Below are positions 62,076 to 64,000 of a stretch of 64,000 bases of DNA, piece after piece (the stretch's first letter is position 1; every line of letters starts with the position of its first letter). Below the pieces are notes generated by a model. The model was given only the letters and a program-made list of their open reading frames with translations, made no database searches and was not told the DNA's origin. Both the position numbers and the translations under genes were made by a program. The DNA lies in contig NZ_CP052859.1 in assembly GCF_012935695.1 (NCBI RefSeq), positions 3,699,001-3,763,000 of the forward strand. The letters run 5' to 3'. This DNA is from Pseudomonas sp. ADAK18. GTDB taxonomy: Bacteria; Pseudomonadota; Gammaproteobacteria; Pseudomonadales; Pseudomonadaceae.

Positions 62076-63335
62076 ATGGGAAAGCTGACCGTAAAGCAAA
62101 TTGAAAACCTGACAGCCCCTGGCACCTATGAGGATGGGGACGGCCTTCGCCTACTCATCAAGCCCAACGGAAAGAAGTATTGGGTACTGCGCTTCCAGCT
62201 TTCAGGAAAACGTAGAGAAATGGGACTTGGTACCTATCCAGGAATCAGCCTGAAGGTCGCTCGACAAAAAACCAGCGACAAACGACGGCTGTTGCAGGAT
62301 GGCATTGACCCCTTGCAGGCTCGTGATGATGAACGCGCAGCACAGCAGGCTGCTGAGCACCAACGCATAAGGAAATCCGTAACGTTTCAGGACGTATCAA
62401 ACGATTACATAGAAGCGCATCGTGCTGGCTGGAAAAACGTAAAACACGCCCAGCAATGGACGAACACACTGGCCACTTACGCCGCGCCCGTCATCGGCGA
62501 ACTCGCCACCAACCAGATCACCACCGAGCACGTCCTCGATATTCTAAAGCCCATCTGGGGCAGCAAAGCCGAAACAGCTAGCCGGGTTCGCAACAGGATA
62601 GAACTAGTCCTCGATGCCGCCAAAGCACGTGGACTGCGAGACGGTGAAAACCCAGCACGCTGGCGTGGACACCTAGACAAGCTGTTACCACCGAGCTCCA
62701 AGGCTAAACGGACTCAAAACCACCCAGCATTGCCTTACTCGGATTTGGCTCGTTTCATACCGGCACTTGATAGTGTTGAAGGACAATCCGCCTGCGCACT
62801 CAAAATGACGATCCTCACCGCTTGCCGAACCAGCGAGGTTCTTGAAGCCGACTGGAGTGAGGTTGATTTGAAAACCAAGCTATGGACGATTCCAGCCGTG
62901 CGAATGAAAGCGGGAAAAATTCATACCGTGCCGCTATCTGATGCGCTCATCGCACTGCTCGAAGCTCTCCCACGAATCAAAGGTAGCTCGTTGCTGTTTC
63001 CAGGGGCTCGTAAAGGTCGACCCATTAGCAATATGGCCATGTTAATGACTTTGCGTCGCATGGACCTAAAGGACCTGGATGATGGTGGCAAGGGCTGGCG
63101 CGATAGCAATGACAAAGTCATTACTGCTCACGGGTTTCGCAGCACATTCAGGGACTGGGCTGCTGAATGTACACCCCATGCACGAGAAGTCTGCGAGATG
63201 GCTTTGGCTCACGTTGTCGCCAGCGGTGCTGAGGCGGCCTACTGGCGAAGTGACTTATTGGAAAAACGCCGTGTATTGATGGCTGATTGGGCCGACTTTG
63301 TGACACGCAACGTAAATGGGTCTGCCTTTATTTAG
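62076..63335 (+). CDS. P4-type tyrosine integrase
   Basis: 419 residues. The N-terminal DUF4102 arm-binding domain (LRFQLSGKRREMGLGTYPGI) precedes a core-binding region (about 95-190) and the catalytic domain: Arg in TACRTSEV, HGFRSTFRDWA with His and Arg, His in MALAHVV, and the nucleophile Tyr in AAYWRSDLLEK. All residues are present, so it is probably active. It excises or inserts an island; the element probably extends to the right beyond the window. Confidence 0.93.
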   Translation: MGKLTVKQIENLTAPGTYEDGDGLRLLIKPNGKKYWVLRFQLSGKRREMGLGTYPGISLKVARQKTSDKRRLLQDGIDPLQARDDERAAQQAAEHQRIRKSVTFQDVSNDYIEAHRAGWKNVKHAQQWTNTLATYAAPVIGELATNQITTEHVLDILKPIWGSKAETASRVRNRIELVLDAAKARGLRDGENPARWRGHLDKLLPPSSKAKRTQNHPALPYSDLARFIPALDSVEGQSACALKMTILTACRTSEVLEADWSEVDLKTKLWTIPAVRMKAGKIHTVPLSDALIALLEALPRIKGSSLLFPGARKGRPISNMAMLMTLRRMDLKDLDDGGKGWRDSNDKVITAHGFRSTFRDWAAECTPHAREVCEMALAHVVASGAEAAYWRSDLLEKRRVLMADWADFVTRNVNGSAFI

Positions 63336-63508
63336 CAAACATGGCGCTGAAGCGGATGGTTCTCGAAAGGCGTCAGGTAATCATAGAGTGTGCTCAATGG
63401 CCAGCACCATTCTCAACGAGGATGGTTGAGAGAGGGGGCCTCAGTTGATCGAGGTGACGCTTGCCCAGGACCGCCTACAACCACACAGGCGACCAATGAT
63501 GGCCTGGT

Positions 63509-63560
63509 GCAGTTGACACATACAGGAAGCCGCTACCGGCTTCCTGTATGTGTCAACTGC
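63509..63560. repeat. 24-bp perfect inverted repeat with 4-base loop
   Basis: 63509-63532 and 63537-63560 are exact reverse complements (outer GCAGTTGACACATACAGG) around the loop CTAC. There is no T-run after it. It lies 170 bp behind the integrase stop in a region (63336-63720) without an evident gene. It could be a strong cruciform, an overlapping element end or a structured RNA. Confidence 0.8.
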
Positions 63561-63720
63561 CAGAGAGAACCGAGACAAACAAGTCGTTCTGATACGCTGA
63601 TCACGGGCAGCTATCGGCCACATCTTTTACCCCCAATCGGTTCTGTAGCCAACGTGCGTAATTAAACGAATTTGACCACCCATTTGCAAAGCCGCTGACC
63701 GGTCATTTGCATTCGATTAG

Positions 63721-64000
63721 ACAGCGACCACCGCAGTCACGACTGGAATAGAGCGACCCGAAGCGGCCCTTCACGAAGGACTGCAATCGGCCCAGAGTGT
63801 ACAAAAACCCTTGTTAGCCGCTTCCATCCGGAATGTTGCACCCATACTCAACCCAAGCGGCCTTCCCATTGGTCAGATTCTGATTCCTGGACGCGAAAAC
63901 GGCCACTTTCTGCGGTCGACCAGCTTGGCGCTCAAGCCAGATACAAAAGAGGTTTACCTTGTCGCCAGCAACGGTGATCTAGGCGAAGGCAGTGCCATTT
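63721..64000 (+). CDS. Open frame of unknown product running off the window, start not identified
   Basis: A continuous frame of 93 codons from the TAG at 63718-63720 to the edge, for example SVQKPLLAASIRNVAPILNP then LIPGRENGHFLRSTSLALKP. It contains no in-frame ATG or GTG and only a TTG (about 63811) as a possible start. I do not recognise it. It may be a 5'-truncated gene or coding sequence with an unusual start. Confidence 0.3.

Noticed and set aside
63390..63665. A 91-codon frame over the 24-bp palindrome
   Set aside because: The frame runs through the perfect inverted repeat and lacks any coding signature.

Overview
The window is a stretch of Pseudomonas chromosome, most likely from the P. 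fluorescens group. The left end carries the gene order typical of that genus: cobA, oprF, sigX, cmpX, crfX, cmaX, rraA-like, esterase, ppsA, ppsR. A complete 2-methylcitrate operon of the prpB-prpC-acnD-prpF-prpD type follows later, and fluorescens-type REP palindromes lie between genes. The organism assignment is inference from gene content and order; no database search was run.

Layout. 1-9.5 kb is core: envelope stress and porin genes, then PEP synthase and its regulator. 9.6-16.65 kb is an accessory locus. A MocR regulator diverges from a five-gene run: an EamA exporter, a 620-residue fusion of a JAMM peptidase, a ubiquitin-like sulfur carrier, a MoeB/ThiF E1 and a rhodanese, then a cysteine-synthase-like enzyme, a serine-acetyltransferase-like enzyme and an AlaX tRNA-editing protein. 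It reads as a self-contained protein-thiocarboxylate pathway to cysteine or a cysteine-like amino acid, with export and tRNA proofreading. 16.66-25.1 kb is the methylcitrate operon with its GntR regulator. 25.3-28.4 kb is a conserved three-gene set (retropepsin-like protease, inactive transglutaminase with membrane helices, glutamate-ligase-like ATP-grasp). 28.5-39.9 kb holds pabB, thrH, cysH, a hydantoin/allantoin-type transporter with a racemase, and LysR/short-chain-dehydrogenase pairs and small membrane proteins.

40.1-41.4 kb encodes an unusual pair: a small papain-like protease and an unrecognised protein. From about 41.4 kb the character changes. REP elements stop, remnants appear, and two copies of an att-like repeat (about 41.43 and 61.83 kb) bracket roughly 20 kb. 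A P4-type integrase lies just beyond the second copy. Inside are a decayed pentitol (xylitol/arabitol) operon with a transketolase stub, an IS3 transposase remnant, and a chaperone-usher fimbrial operon. Upstream of the fimbriae is its apparent regulatory module: two BvgS-like hybrid kinases, two paralogous NarL/LuxR-type regulators, an EAL phosphodiesterase with a degenerate receiver domain, and a stand-alone degenerate receiver. One kinase keeps every phosphorelay residue. The other has lost the receiver Asp and Lys and the Hpt His.

The two most interesting systems are the fused JAMM/sulfur-carrier/E1/rhodanese cluster and the asymmetric twin-kinase fimbrial control module.
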